Source: Ricinus communis (taxonomy: Eukaryota; Streptophyta; Magnoliopsida; Malpighiales; Euphorbiaceae). From it: DNA of 64,000 bases. The position numbers and the translations under genes were made by a program. The stretch is taken from positions 30,094,888 through 30,158,887 of the forward strand of contig NC_063260.1 in the NCBI RefSeq assembly GCF_019578655.1. The letters are read 5' to 3'. Below, piece after piece: positions 50,259 to 62,835 of this stretch. Numbering within the stretch: position 1 is the first letter of the stretch; each line of letters starts with the position of its first letter. Below the pieces are notes generated by a model, which was not told where the DNA came from, searched no databases, and saw only the letters and a list, made by a program, of their open reading frames with translations.

Positions 50259-53200
50259 AGGTATCTTTATCTTTAATCCATTGATCAAAGCTTCATTCAT
50301 TTTTCTTTCTGAAATTTTTTTGGGGATGCTAATTCTGATATTGTGATGATTAGCTGTGGTATATTGTTGATGTAATGCTTGTGCCTCGAACTTTCATTGA
50401 TTAAAATCAAGTTTCAGGCACCTTTTTCTTGTTACAAAGATTGACCAAATAGGGTACGTCTAGGATGGTTCTTTTATAATTGAATGAAATATCATGATGT
50501 CCTATGCTCAGCAAAAGAACACATGTCCTTGATTATTTATTGAGCTTTTGAAAAGTCTTGACTAGATTGTGAGATCTTTTATGCATATTAGAACTTAGCT
50601 GTTAAAATTGTGTCTTGATGGGAGAAGTTTAATCCAAGGAACTGCTCCACTGAAGTTTGGTATCATATATATTTCTGCTTGAACATGACTCTATTATCTA
50701 GACTAGACGTTAGCAACATGAAAATTCTTAAGATCACGAATTGCAAATTGAAAGTAACATAATGCTATGAAACACAGTTCGAAATGCTATGCGTCTTTTT
50801 TATTTGTCAGTCGATGATCATCTCATTAGTTTCACTTTTGCGCTGAATAATTTTGAATGCCAACCTCTGCTCATGTTAAAGCAGACAAATACAAGGGACA
50901 TTCTCATTTGCAGCAAGAATTCAGATCTTGCATGCGTTGGAAATTCTAGTGCTAAATAACAATTCATGTCCAGTACATTTCTTTTCTTTTCTGCTAAACA
51001 TTAGACATCATTCCCTCTGTCCCTCTTTCTTGTTCATACAAATATTGCCATTCACCATGTCATCGTACACATGTGCGCACATCCTTCAGAATAGCCGATA
51101 GAAGTATTGGCAATGCGCATTCCCTCCAAATCATTTCAGGGTCGTATGTTCTTATACCTGTAGTGACGCATATTCATACTTGGGAGAATGTGCAAAATCT
51201 TTTTAGTGGGGGACTGATGCTGCTCTGGTTTGGGGCAGTGATGGTGGGATCCATGAAAGCACTAGGACAGGATTTTTCATTCTTTGTGAATTAGACCTTT
51301 AATTCAAATCTTGGCTGCTCTGGCAATATATATACAGTGGGGTCTCAACTGTACCTTTTTTTTTTTAAAAGAAAAGAAAAGAAAAAGGAAATCAAACTTG
51401 CCATGTGGCCATGTTGAAATAATACCCTCCCTCCCCTATAATTAATCAATCTTCAAACTTCTATTTTCTCTTTAAGTTAATTATGACAGTTGATATCTGT
51501 CGATGGCAGCACCAAGTTTGAGAATCTGTTTACACCGGCCTAATCAAAATTGATTAAAAAATAAAAAACAATAATCAAGATCAAATTTAATTGTATATAG
51601 GAAAAGGGTGGTTAGAATGACTATGAATTCTTTATATATATATGAATTATTTAGAAAATAAAATTTTAATAATTTCTTTTATTTCTTAAATATAAAGTAT
51701 CTCAATAGCTTTAGATACAGATTTTTTCAAAGAATATAAAATGCATCCGATAGAACAAATGAATTATAACCCAGAGAATGTTTATGAATAAAAAAAAAAA
51801 ACAAGTTAAAAAACGCATTATAGTATCAATTAACAAATTAATTTGTTGTATAAGAAATAACATTCACAATTTCGATTTTTCATTTTTTTATTATTATTTT
51901 AATACAAATATTTGCAACGTACGCAAGTGGGGCGGGCAAGGGAGATGATAGCGTGATGCGTAGACTGTAGATTCCCAATAGAAAGGTGGAATTGCAGTCG
52001 TCACCAACCAATCACAGATAAATACATATATATGTATATATGTATCATGTATACTTATAAAGGCTTTAGCTTTGGTTGTGGGCTCCACATTGCCTCTGTT
52101 TACTACTTTCGCGTACTTCTCTCTCCTTCTTCTCTTTTTTAAATTTCTATTATATGCATCTATCTTCCCCACTCTATTTTACTGCGCGTGGGTTTCAATG
52201 TCAGGCCTGAGCCCACTTTCATACACTGATTACAATGGGCTGGGCTCAGGGCCTCCGATTATATGTATTTTGTTTTTCTTCAGTATCTAGCATTTACTTC
52301 TGAATTAATTTATCTCATTTTATCACTCAGTAAATAAATTAGTAAGGTAGGGATTATATAATTTTTTCTATGTTTGAAGGACTGACAGATGAGGTATATA
52401 CTTTTGTCGCAATAACACGTGTATGTGTTTGCACTTGTATTCGGAGGATATTTGTATGTTTAATATATTAGCATTTTTATTTTTTAGGATAATAAAAAAT
52501 AAATAACTCTTATTATTTCCAAAAAAAAAAAATGGTGGTGGCGATGAGTCAGACTGATGGAGGATAGGCAACGCAAGTGCCTTGAATGGTATAGTGGGTT
52601 GAGCCGTCGAGAGTGGTGACACTGGCAACAAAAGAAATGGTGGTGGTCGGTCAAAATTTACACAAAGTAACTACAAATTCCAAAAGTTTTATGTGTGAAA
52701 AAGAAATTAGATTAAGCAGAAACTTTGACGTGATTATATATATATACGTTTGTGTTTTGTTTGTGGCATGATCAGTACAAAAAATATATCATAATCATCA
52801 TTAAAAGTACCATCTAATTACATCCAAATACAGTTTTTTTCGGTGATAATTACAAAATAGCTACTCCTAATAAGGTGATTAGATAATACCGCGACGACAA
52901 TAATGTTAAAAGACAGAGAGAAAGAATAGCGTCTCATGAACTAAACAGTATATCAAGTTTTGAAGATAAGAAAGATATTAAGAAATTTGTACTCACTGGC
53001 GTATCCATCGCCAGATGATATACACAGCCGATCCTTTCCCTTTTTTCTTTTTTTTTTTTTTTGTTGTAACTATAGAATTTCGGCAGATGCAGTTGGCGGG
53101 TGCTACCACAGAAATGCCATTTTGGCACAAAAGACAAATCGCAATTTGTAGAATCTCACGAGTCTGGACTGTGCAGAGCGGTGGGGATCTACCGATCCAC

Positions 53201-54326
53201 CGGCCACCCATTATTGTCAGGAATATAATACTAATTATATATATAAATTATATTAAGTATTATTAAATGAATGTTACTTTTTGTTTGATTATATATTATT
53301 AATATTTTAGTTTCAAAATAGGTACTAAATATGGACAATTTAAACATATATCAAAATACAATAAAGAAATAAAAAAAAATTAGAAAGAAGTACGAAAAAT
53401 CTGAACAGATGCCATTTATAAAAATAATTTGGGCAGTCTGCATCTATGCGTCCACTAGTATTGGCACTCTTATTATTGGTTGCATGCAGTGCATATAAGC
53501 AAGCACTGAGAAACATGTAGAGGATGGACACCGAGCAAAGATTCACTATAAATTATGGAAACAAAGGAGACAAACGAAATTAAGGAATGGCAATGGCAGA
53601 GGAAGCACTCAAGTGCATTTTATTTTTATTTTATTTTATAGGAGCTCCAAGTCTTATTGCAAGAAACCTTCTACCATGCATAGCCCATATTGCTGGTTAG
53701 TTGGTGCTAACTTGTCAAGAGAAAGGACAATATGGCATGGAATTGAGAAGAAGGAAATGCTGATTTTTAAAAAATAAGAAATAAAAAAAAAATGAAACAG
53801 ATGACAATATCTCAATACAATTGCATAAACCCAGACCATGCTATTAAATATTTAATTAGTTTTTACAGTTCAAGCCTTATTATAAAAATGCAGATTAAAT
53901 TCAAAAGATACAACTTAAAATTAAAAGTCAAAAAAAAAAATTGGTATAGGGAATAGAAGAGTAATTCATTAATCACGTTCACATGCTCTCAGGAGACTTT
54001 TTTTTTTTTTTTTCTTCAAGATATATATTTCTTTTTCGCCTTTACATTTTTTTGTTTAAAAGAAAACAAGAAAATAAATAGCCCAGGAATTCCTTGTACA
54101 AGAGAAAAACAAAACAAAATTACGACAATAACAATAAAAACCATAAATGTAACTCCCAAGTGCCCAACTAAAAAACATTATAGTCAAACCTCTTTGTCAT
54201 CATCCGCGGGCCCCGCAAAATCGGCCTTTTAGCCTCCACACCCGGCGCACGTCACCCCCACACATATCCTTCTTCTCTTTTACCCTCTTAAAATGCTTTA
54301 AATAATTTTCCAACTCCACGCGACAC
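50259..54326. other. Long spacer between ATL and the unknown minus-strand gene
   Basis: Four kilobases with no frame that has domain or motif support; the short frames (such as 51073-51294) look fortuitous. Contains A/T microsatellites (about 52021-52046), poly-A/T runs, and a CATTCCCTCTGTCCCTC segment at 51009-51025 that resembles a MITE end without a visible partner. Confidence 0.55.
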
Positions 54327-54833
54327 TCACGTGAGCACCACAATCCCTTCCCTGTCGAAATCGAGAGAAGTTTTACACGACGGAGGTAGAGAATAGCGCG
54401 ACGAGAATCCGCGACCAACAAGATCCTCGTCGAAATGACCATTCTGCCCCGGACCCTCATCGAAATTAAGCGCGTAACTCAAAGGGTCGTAACGGAATTT
54501 CGCATTCCCATACCCATTTTGCTTTCGCCTTTTACTAATCTTCCTTATAAGAGTTTTCCATTTAGGCCCGGCAACAATCTCCGACCACTCTCTCATTCTC
54601 TTCCACCCACGTACCCACCACGCATCGGCGGGGGCAGAGGTGGTGGCGGTGGCATTTGGGGTAGCGGGATTGCTGGTTTCGAGAGGGTTAATACGCTGCC
54701 AGAAAACAGACCCCGAAAAGGAAGAAGGCTGGGAGTTTAAGAAAGGAATACAGAAACAGCAACGCCTTTTCGCGAAAGCTGTTTCATGAATATCATCGTT
54801 TATATTGGCATCGGATGCCTGAGCAGTAGACAT
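54327..54833 (-). CDS. Plant-specific protein of unknown function
   Basis: Intronless frame of 168 aa on the minus strand, starting at 54833. I do not recognise a named domain. Visible features: a Cys-rich patch near the start (KRRCCFCIPF), a Thr/Ala/Pro-rich linker, a Trp-rich block (WWVRGWKRMREW), a basic stretch (WKTLIRKISKRRKQN), and then FRYDPLSYALNFDEG, a motif I associate with a small family of plant proteins without known function. The C terminus has RYSLPPSCKTSLDF. There is no signal peptide or membrane helix, so it is probably cytosolic, nuclear or membrane-associated through the basic/Cys patch. The gene is GC-richer than the surrounding spacers, which supports coding. A TATAAA on the minus strand at 55009-55004 is well placed as its promoter. 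Confidence 0.8.
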   Translation of the reverse strand: MSTAQASDANINDDIHETAFAKRRCCFCIPFLNSQPSSFSGSVFWQRINPLETSNPATPNATATTSAPADAWWVRGWKRMREWSEIVAGPKWKTLIRKISKRRKQNGYGNAKFRYDPLSYALNFDEGPGQNGHFDEDLVGRGFSSRYSLPPSCKTSLDFDREGIVVLT

Positions 54834-55003
54834 AATACGGAGAGAGAAATGCGTGTTTCTCTCTCAGTAGTCCCAAGGCCTGTGTAGGCCTTGGAATGTG
54901 ATCGTGGAAAGAGGGCGTTGGCTTTGATGGTTCCGTGCTGGGGTTTGGGGGGCTGGTGGTGGTGGGTGGAGGAGGAGAGGAAATGAGAGGAAGAGAAAAG
55001 GCG

Positions 55004-55009
55004 TTTATA
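55004..55009 (-). promoter_or_regulatory. Probable TATA box of the unknown minus-strand gene
   Basis: TATAAA within GTTATAAACGCC on the minus strand, about 170 bp before the start codon. The DNA between is GC-richer leader-like sequence. Confidence 0.5.
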
Positions 55010-55129
55010 ACGTAAACATCGCTGGAATTTATTGTAACAGTTAGTTACTAATGGAAAAAATGAGGGATGCCAGGTGGATTTTTGCATGAAACGTAGAAAG
55101 CCCATTTGTTGTCTTATGGGAACAGCTCA

Positions 55130-57698
55130 TCATGTTTGGATATTATTATTATTAACAAAATCATCATTACTATAAAAAAATAAGAAAATTACTAAATTGT
55201 ATATTTGAGATTAAAAATAATAAAATCACATGTTAGAATATGTGAAATAAATCATTCTTCCCTCTATAATCTTGTCACATCTATTATCACCTACTAAATA
55301 TTTGTAATGGCTCTACCTCGTTAATAATAATAATAATGATATTATTATTATTATTATTATAATTATTCAACTACTAAAACTGTCATATAAATAAAAAAAC
55401 ACAATTCGAAATAAAAAAATATAGTTAGAAATGACCATTCGTATGGTATTCGTCCATTTAAGAATATTCAAATCCGTTCTAAATTAATTTAAAAAAATTA
55501 TTTTTTTTATCTGAATCCGTCCCAAATCCAAATCAAAACACGAATCCGATTAAAAAATAAATAATTAGTAAATATATTAATAAATATTTAAATGAGTCAA
55601 GAGTACTCTATCCATTTTTTATATAAATATTTATATAATTAATAATTATTTATTTACCAAATTCGTTTATAATAAATAAATTTTAAAATATATTAACAAA
55701 AAATATATAAATAATAAATATAACATATAAACTAATTAAATTTAAATATTCATTATATTAATACAATTCTAACATAAATATAATAAAATTTAAATTAATA
55801 TTTTAAATAATAAAAATATAATATAATATAATTAAATTCGAGCAACGGATACCAATAGATTCAAATCCGAATCCACCCTAATTTCGATATAAATAATAAA
55901 ATTAAATTTTAAATTTATTATAAACCTATTTATTATTATCTAAATTTATTATATTAAATTCTGTCAAATTAGATATCTAAAAACACCCGCCAACTGCCAT
56001 CCCTAAATACAGTTATCTTTGTGTTGGTTCCATGGGTTTGACCTTTTTTATCGTGACAAGTTTGAGTATTTGATTAAAGTATGGGCTTACACTTAAAACC
56101 GGAGTCCCGTTAAAAAACACTAATTAAAACTTGGGTAAGGGGTCGGTCCAATTCGAGTGAGGCCTGCGCTTATTTATGATTCACTCGTGCAAAATTTAAA
56201 CTAATCTCTCAACCCTTTAATAATAACTAGAAATAATTTCACTAAACTGCTTCTGTGTAGTTTAACATATTTTATTTTTAAGATGTATGATTTATTTTTA
56301 TCACTTTAATATATTATGAATATAATTATTAGCTAATAATGATTAAATTACATAATACAGTTAATAAATACTAATATAATAATTAAAAAATAATTATTAT
56401 TGCATGCCACGTCAAAATTTATTTATGATGTATTGCTATTTAGCTATTATTTGTTAATGGTTATATTTATAAATACTGAAATCAACAAAAAATAAACTGT
56501 AAATTGTAAAATAAATATATGATATAGTAATAAAATATTCTCTAATAACTAACATAAAAGTAAATAGTGTTGGTCCAAATTCAAATATTTTATTGCGAAT
56601 GGTTTTGGCAAGCTCAGCATCACAACTTGGAAACTAGTAGCTTCAAGAATCTGAAAAGGTAATTATGTGGTTTATTCTCAGGTCAAAGAAATTCCAAACT
56701 GACTAAGCATGCATCAATTTCCTCACCATGAATGTGCCTCTGTAGGCATTCTCATATTTTCCTTACCTTCGCTTGAAGTCAAATGAAGTTTTACTGTTAC
56801 AGAAGAAAGGAATTATATTCAACTTCTGTATATTTTCCGAGAAGATGATCCAATTGTTTGAATTCAGGACTTGTAATCTCCAAATGTTAGATTCAGTTCT
56901 CATTGTTACCAGTACTTTCAGGGATCAAAAATGAATTAGACCCGCTAGTTTAATTGAGATTCTATATTAAATTTGATGTTTAAAATTAAAAATTTAACAA
57001 AAGAGTGTTAAGTAAATTAATGTTCTTTTATAATTATAATTAAAAATTGATAGGATCGACAATTCAATCAGGTCGACATATCAATGCAAATTTTTAAAAT
57101 CTCAGTAGTAACAAAAGAAATTTAATTTTATATTCAAAATCTAATTTTTTTTTTTTTTTGAAGAGATTCAAAAGGGTCCATATTTTTAGTCGCTTAATGA
57201 TAAAAATAGTCCCATAACCAATTCCCATATATTATCATGTTAATCAGCATAAACAATAGCAATTTAATTTACCAATTAATAAATACAAATTTATAAGAAA
57301 TCATTAGATATTTGAGAAATTATCATTTTAATTTGTGAGAGCAATAATCCATGCAACACCTGATAAACAATTAATTATTATAAAACGGAGTCCATAAAAA
57401 CTTGAATTCGATAAAATAAAAATAATAATTCTATTTTCCAAAACTTCCACAAATTTTTCTAACCACTTTCTCTATATAAATTTCCTCCCTATTTCGTAAG
57501 AGTCGCAATTACTATACATGTGTGGACCTTGACAATTATTCTTTTTCTTTTCTGATGAAACTAAGTTACCATGTACTTCACTATAAATGTCAAACCATGC
57601 AACTAAACATCTCCACAAACAAACTACATAAGCTCAAGAGAAACCTTGCTTTTGCCCTTCACTACTTCACCTCGTTTTGCCCTATTCTTTTTTTGCCA
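55130..57698. other. AT-rich spacer, possible decayed repeat
   Basis: From about 55150 to 56550 the DNA is extremely AT-rich, with ATT/TTA triplet runs (55320-55375) and repeated ATCCGAATCC/AATCCG-type words (55500-55560, 55855-55885). This looks like old repeat DNA, but I can find no ends or coding remnants. The right part is the promoter of the peptide gene; TATA-like TATATAAAT at about 57473-57481 and ACTATAAATG at about 57580-57589 are candidates. Confidence 0.5.
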
Positions 57699-57947
57699 AT
57701 GGCTGTTCTACTGAAGCAATACCGTCGCCTTCTCTTAGTTTTCTTGCTGAGCCTCGTCGTGGTGTTGTGCCCCGTAAGGGCACGGCCCTTGGCTCCAGAT
57801 TATCCCCGCCATGGCACAGTGATCAGGTCTAGTCCTGGCCTAGAGGAAACGGGGACCCAACTTGCCGAAGCAACACTAAAACATCTAAATCTACAACTTT
57901 TGGGGATCAGTAAAGAAGGGCCCAGTGGAAGTGGATCAGGGCATTGA
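57699..57947 (+). CDS. PIP/PIPL-type secreted signalling peptide precursor
   Basis: 82-residue frame starting at the ATG at 57699; frame upstream has no convincing coding signal. Residues 1-28 are a strong signal peptide (two Arg, then LLLVFLLSLVVVL, cleavage likely after VRA). The middle is variable and polar. The C terminus GPSGSGSGH (residues 74-82) matches the SGPS-x2-G-x-GH signature of PAMP-induced peptides and PIP-like peptides, which are secreted, cut to a short C-terminal peptide with hydroxyproline, and sensed by LRR receptor kinases in immunity or development. Length, intronless structure and position of the motif at the very end fit the family. The Ser before Gly-Pro-Ser is Glu here (KEGPS), a minor departure. 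Easily missed by annotation because of its size. Confidence 0.85.
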   Translation: MAVLLKQYRRLLLVFLLSLVVVLCPVRARPLAPDYPRHGTVIRSSPGLEETGTQLAEATLKHLNLQLLGISKEGPSGSGSGH

Positions 57948-58221
57948 GTACTGTTTTGCCACTTATAATTGTGGTTTATATGCTAATTAATAATTGTCGA
58001 GCTTTGCTCTTACAAATAATGCATGGATTTGCTTAGGCAGGTTTACAAAATAATTGTTTTGTTTTAGCTACAAGGTTAGTGGCTAAATCATCATAAATTT
58101 ACTACATTCTATTCATAATATCATGTTTTTATTCTGAAAGTAATAATGCCAATGATCTAATACTTTAATGCGTATTGAATGCTCTATAAATACTTTAATT
58201 TAAATTTTAAAAAAATAAAAC

Positions 58222-58235
58222 AGAAAAAAAAAACT
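58222..58235 (-). terminator. Pol III terminator of tRNA-Asn
   Basis: On the minus strand a run of nine to ten T residues follows the tRNA 3' end within about 20 bp, as expected of RNA polymerase III termination. Confidence 0.75.
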
Positions 58236-58240
58236 CAAAT

Positions 58241-58264
58241 CGCTAGAAGGAGGGCTTGAACCTC

Positions 58265-58297
<33 letters not shown>

Positions 58298-58314
58298 AAC
58301 TGAGCTATTCCAGC
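58241..58314 (-). tRNA. tRNA-Asn (anticodon GTT)
   Basis: 74 nt on the minus strand, no intron. Acceptor GCTGGAA pairs with TTCTAGC (one G-T pair), discriminator G. D arm GCTC/GAGC, anticodon arm TGTGG-CTGTTAA-CCACA with anticodon GTT, T arm GGAGG-TTCAAGC-CCTCC. Box A and box B internal promoters are intact. The sequence is of the nuclear type, not the plastid trnN type. The T run downstream supports an active gene, and GATATAAGA lies just upstream. Confidence 0.98.
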
Positions 58315-58930
58315 TCTTATATCTTTTTTAAACGGTAATCCATAGATACAAGATGTTTACTCCGTGATATTAACATTGCAGCCATATAATTTGACAGCCT
58401 CTTCATGATCTACACAGGAGAGAGAGTTGGAATCTGCATAATGTTTTGAAAGCTGCCATTCTAGTCCCCATTGCATATATTACTGAACTTGACATTAACT
58501 TTTGGCTCTACTTTGTCCATATAAGTATATAATGAAAAATTACAGACTTTACTAGCCAAGAACTTTAAATTTACAGTTTTTTTTTTCCTTAAATACTTTG
58601 ATTTTCTTTATTCTAAGTCATTTTTCAACGGCTCAGCTTTAGTTTTCAATTTAACAAAGAGCATCCTGAGGAGCTATAGGATGTTATATATCAGCAACCA
58701 TTTAATTCTCTTCATTTAGTAGAAAACATTAAGACTTTTTCTTTGACTAACATTCCTACTATGGGTTGATACAAGATAAGGGCAAGAAAGAAAAATAAAC
58801 AAATAATAAACAAATGGAATACAGAGAAACATTACAGGGTTTCTTCCTACATCTATTTTCCATACTCATATGACATGTAAAGCTCAACAAATTCTTTTGC
58901 TCCATCACCAGCAATATAACTAAAAGATGA

Positions 58931-61900
58931 CTAATATCCGTGAGAGTAACCGACGTAGTTGAATCGAGGTCGAATGTTGTGGTGATTATACCTAGGATCC
59001 GCATAGTCAACAGCCTTTATCACTACAGCTTCACGCCGGCCATCCTGTTCTTGAACTGCCCCAAACACAATTTCATTTGTCTCACAGCTCTTTTCGTAGT
59101 ATGTTTTTGGGTTGGATGTATAATGCCTATGATGATGCTGCTGCTGTTTCTGGTGCTGCTGCATTTGCACTTGCATCTGCATTTGTTGCTGTTGGTGATA
59201 ATCACCATCCCAGCCATTATAGTAACCACTGCTTTGCTTAAATTGGTAGTGCTTTTCTACGCCATTGGTCATAGATGGGTAGGCTTTCTTTGATGTAGGA
59301 GTTCTGGTTTCTAGTGATGGGGGCTCATCTTCATCTGGAATCACAAAACTCTCTTGCATTGGCCATGGATTTGAATGTTTGAGTTGTTGCTGATACTGCT
59401 GCTGGAACTGGTAGTGGAGAGGCTTCCTTCTAAACCCTGAAAATAATCCCCCGAGAACAAGCTTCCCTAGTGAACCAAAAAAGCCCTCATCTGGTTTATC
59501 AGGTTCATCATCACTAGGAACCAAAGGAGGCCTGACAGGTTTAGGAGGCCTCTGGTATGGTGCCATTGGTGTGCCGTTCTTCATATAAGTTCTTGGATCC
59601 TGTAGAAGAAAGCTAGTGCTTGAAACTCTCTTAAGTCACATTGTGGAAAAGAAAATCAGTGGAGGATAGAATATAAAGTTATATATTTTGCGCTCTAGTA
59701 TAATTCAAATGTTGGTTTCCTATTGCTGCATTTTAATTTCAAGATTCAAAGTATATTCATTTAGGTGAAGCAATCAACGTTAAGAAAACAGGTAAATGTC
59801 ACATTTTCAAAACTTCTAAACAAGTTGGAGTATTAACCAAGACATCATGAACATTTTCTCAGAAAGAATAGGTAATGAGCAGGATCTCGATTTTATCAGT
59901 AAACATGGGGGAAAATATCCTAAAGATGCCAAAAGTTATTAACATTGTTTTAAGCTGAATAGCAGCAATAGTTCAATATAACCTGATGTACAGCACATCC
60001 ACAAGAAAACAAGAGCCCTGCCTTCTGACAAAGAAGAAATAAGTTGAAACTAATTTCAAAATCGCTGAACTTCTGTCAGCATGGTATCTGGTTGAGGTGC
60101 CACTACAATGGGTACCAGTCAAAGGACAAGAAGGAAAATGTAAAACCTGGGATTACTTACATTGCGGGGAGAAAACAATGTTTGAACCCTCCACTGCAGC
60201 AATGCTAACATGTAGCCAAAAAATGCAGCAGCAACAAGAACTGCTATTCCTTTAAATGACAAAACACATTATATAAATGACAATGATCATAGGAGAAACA
60301 CATAAATTAGGATGCAAGTCTGACAACTTTTAGGGATACCTAAATGGAAAGTGCCATCATATTGATTGTTACAGTCATCATCATTGAGTTGAATCTCTCG
60401 AATTGCCTGGTTCCCTCTATCTATAACCAGAAGAGAGCAACTGCTTCCAATATAAGCTATGTCAAAATCATTTGAAAACTTTGCATCTTCACTTGGACCA
60501 TCAACATGGCCACCCGCACGAGTCCACTTTCCTCCTGCTATAGTTGTCACCCCTGCACAAAGATAGATTTCAATGAAAGACAGTGTTAGAATAGCCAATA
60601 AAATTTTCAAAACCAAAGTCACCAGAAAGCTCCTTTAATGACTAGAAAGGATGTATTAGAGGAGTACATATCTGTTGCATATGGACTCCATTCCATGTAC
60701 TTACCTCCATCACTGATCTTTCTGATAGCCATGTTCATCGTGTCTGCAATGTATATATTTCCTCTGTTGTCCACTGTAAGGCCTTTGGGGTGGTTCATTC
60801 TTGCTTCTCTTAGTCTCCCATCTACATGTCCAGAGTACCCTTCAGGTGATCCAGCTATTAGCTTGGGCCTGCTATCTGCATATCCTCATCTATATCAGTA
60901 GACCAAAGAATGATTGGCTCTATAAAAAATCATATAATGTGATTGCGCTTCTCCCAGAAAAGTCAATAATAACCCAAAAAGAATAACTAAGTGAGAAATG
61001 GAGACATTGAATAGTTATATTTGTCTCTGAAGATAATACAAGACTTTGACCGATACATGCTGAATTGTCTTGGTTACATATCAAAACAACAATGAAACAT
61101 GGGATTCTGTTTGTTCTTTACCTGCCTAGTCTTTTGGAATTTAATAAAAGAAGCTATAATCTTGAAAAGCAAAAAGTGAAAGTGGGTTCTCATTATTCAA
61201 GGTAATTAAGGCTTAAGCTTCTTAAAGAAACTTGAATTACTAATCTTGAAGTACACAAAAGCAAAGATTAAGGATTGTGAATAGAAAAGACATTAGATGA
61301 GCTATTAGCAAGACTACTTTTCCTTTTTTGGAAAAAATATTAGCAAGACTACATGCTCAAGAGTGAAGTTGGCTTGTGAAAAAGTAAAAGAGTGCAAATC
61401 TTCAAAAAGAGGGAATTGCTTAAGCAGAAGCAAAACTAAAAGGCTTTCAGTATTTTAAAAAGTGAAGTCTTGTCATTAAGGAAAGCATATCAAACACGTT
61501 CCTAATTTTCTTTAATCGCGTCTCCTTCAGATCATAAATATGGAATCTGCCAACTGATGAAACGGAAAAAAAAAAAAAAAACAAAAAGAAAGAAAGCAAA
61601 GGAATGAAAGATAGATGACCCAAACATGAAGCTAAGTACTTGAGATTTAACTGTAGACATTGTCACTAAAGCACAATCAAGGAAAATGTTCAAACACCAA
61701 GAATGGAAATATCAAATTCAACTTACATCTAGACAACGGTGTTGAGATCTTGTAAATGTTACTATTCTCTGAATCCAAAACCAAAAGCTCTCCACTTGGA
61801 GAGACATCAACAGTATGTGGTTCAATCCCAAGCTTACTTCCATCGAACACTGTCTCAACTGTATACCCACCTTCAAATTTCATCATTGAACGGCTAGAGG

Positions 61901-62316
61901 CAGCTGAAATATTGATACCCATTAACTTAAATTTCAATATATAAACAGTAAGAGTATAACATAATATGGAAGTTTAAAGAATGAACTTTACCTGTTTTAG
62001 TATTAGATTTGAGTGACCAGAGCCACTTGACAAGTGCAGAAACAACATTGGAGACAACCCCACTTACAATTTCTGCAGTTTTAAAATAAAAATCATAATT
62101 GAGTCGAGAAATGGGTATAAACGAAACAAGGAAGTGATCAAGAATAAGGAAGAAAGAAAAAGGGAAAAAAGAAAAAGAGAAAAAAAAAAAAAAGAGTGCT
62201 AATTGAGCTAAGTGAGAGCTTAAACACTTACTAACAGGAGGTGTAGCTGAAACTGAGGATAACCCACTGAGGAGAACTAGAAAGGTGAAGGCAAAAACAA
62301 CCCAATTCTTACACAT
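58931..62316 (-). CDS. NHL-repeat membrane protein
   Basis: Seven GT-AG exons on the minus strand: 62316-62232, 62072-61992, 61903-61727, 60875-60705, 60552-60340, 60249-60161, 59599-58931; 1,485 nt, 494 aa, frame closed. A signal peptide (about residues 1-24) leads into a luminal or extracellular region with at least three NHL-type beta-propeller blades: HTVDVSPSGELLVLDSENSN, HPKGLTVDNRGNIYIADTMN and IAYIGSSCSLLVIDRGNQAI. A membrane helix (about 243-262, IAVLVAAAFFGYMLALLQW) follows, then a long cytosolic tail rich in Pro, Gln, His and Met; its Gln tract at about 59110-59205 is encoded by CAG/CAA-like triplets. NHL propellers bind proteins or small ligands; the plant members of this type have no settled biochemical role. 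The last exon holds nearly half the protein and is low in complexity. Confidence 0.92.
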
Positions 62317-62509
62317 TGTTAGTTTTTGTCAAGCTACAAGTTGAAAGAAAGAACAAGAACAAGAAATGCTCAAATGTAAAGATTTAAGCTTTGCATTATT
62401 ATATACACCAACTTGAGAAGGAGACCCCACAAATCATATAGTTATGAAACTTTTCTTTCTTTTACATGATAATTAGTAAAGAACTTTTTGAATCTTGTGT
62501 GTTTGTGTT

Positions 62510-62544
62510 AGAGAGAGAGAGAGAGAGACACACACACACACACA
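62510..62544. repeat. Compound (GA)n(CA)n microsatellite
   Basis: About nine GA units followed by about eight CA units, roughly 200 bp upstream of the NHL gene start. Probably length-variable. Confidence 0.95.
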
Positions 62545-62764
62545 AGCACGGAGAGGATGGTGAAATGGTGATTGCGGACATGCAAGGATTAATAGTGAAG
62601 AGATGAGGTCAGTTAGAGGAAAAGAAAGTAGAGGTAGCATGAGGAAAGTCATATCCTACAGTCTTCATCATAAGATCTGTCTCTTAATCAAAGTTGTCAT
62701 TATATCATATTTTTATAGGCTTTTCTTAGAATTCTTATTTCAATCTAAAAATTCGTACAAGTCA

Positions 62765-62835
62765 GAATATGGACTGGTAAGGGCTCTTGCCTTATAAGTA
62801 GAAGTCTCCATCCTGTCGTAGAGTTCATTTCCCGT
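62765..62835 (+). repeat. Possible tRNA-derived SINE fragment
   Basis: ACTGGTAAGGGCTCTTGCC, then GAGTTCATTTCCCGTAG about 45 bp further on, resemble the A- and B-box spacing of a tRNA-like SINE head, followed by an A-rich stretch. One base in the B box departs from the usual GTTCGATTCCC. Evidence is weak. Confidence 0.3.

Noticed and set aside
51073..51294. 73-codon frame in the ATL downstream spacer
   Set aside because: No recognisable domain and no start or splice context; likely fortuitous.
57522..57698. Amino-terminal extension of the peptide gene
   Set aside because: It begins at a GTG codon and would bury the signal peptide about 59 residues into the protein; the ATG at 57699 gives a normal secreted precursor.
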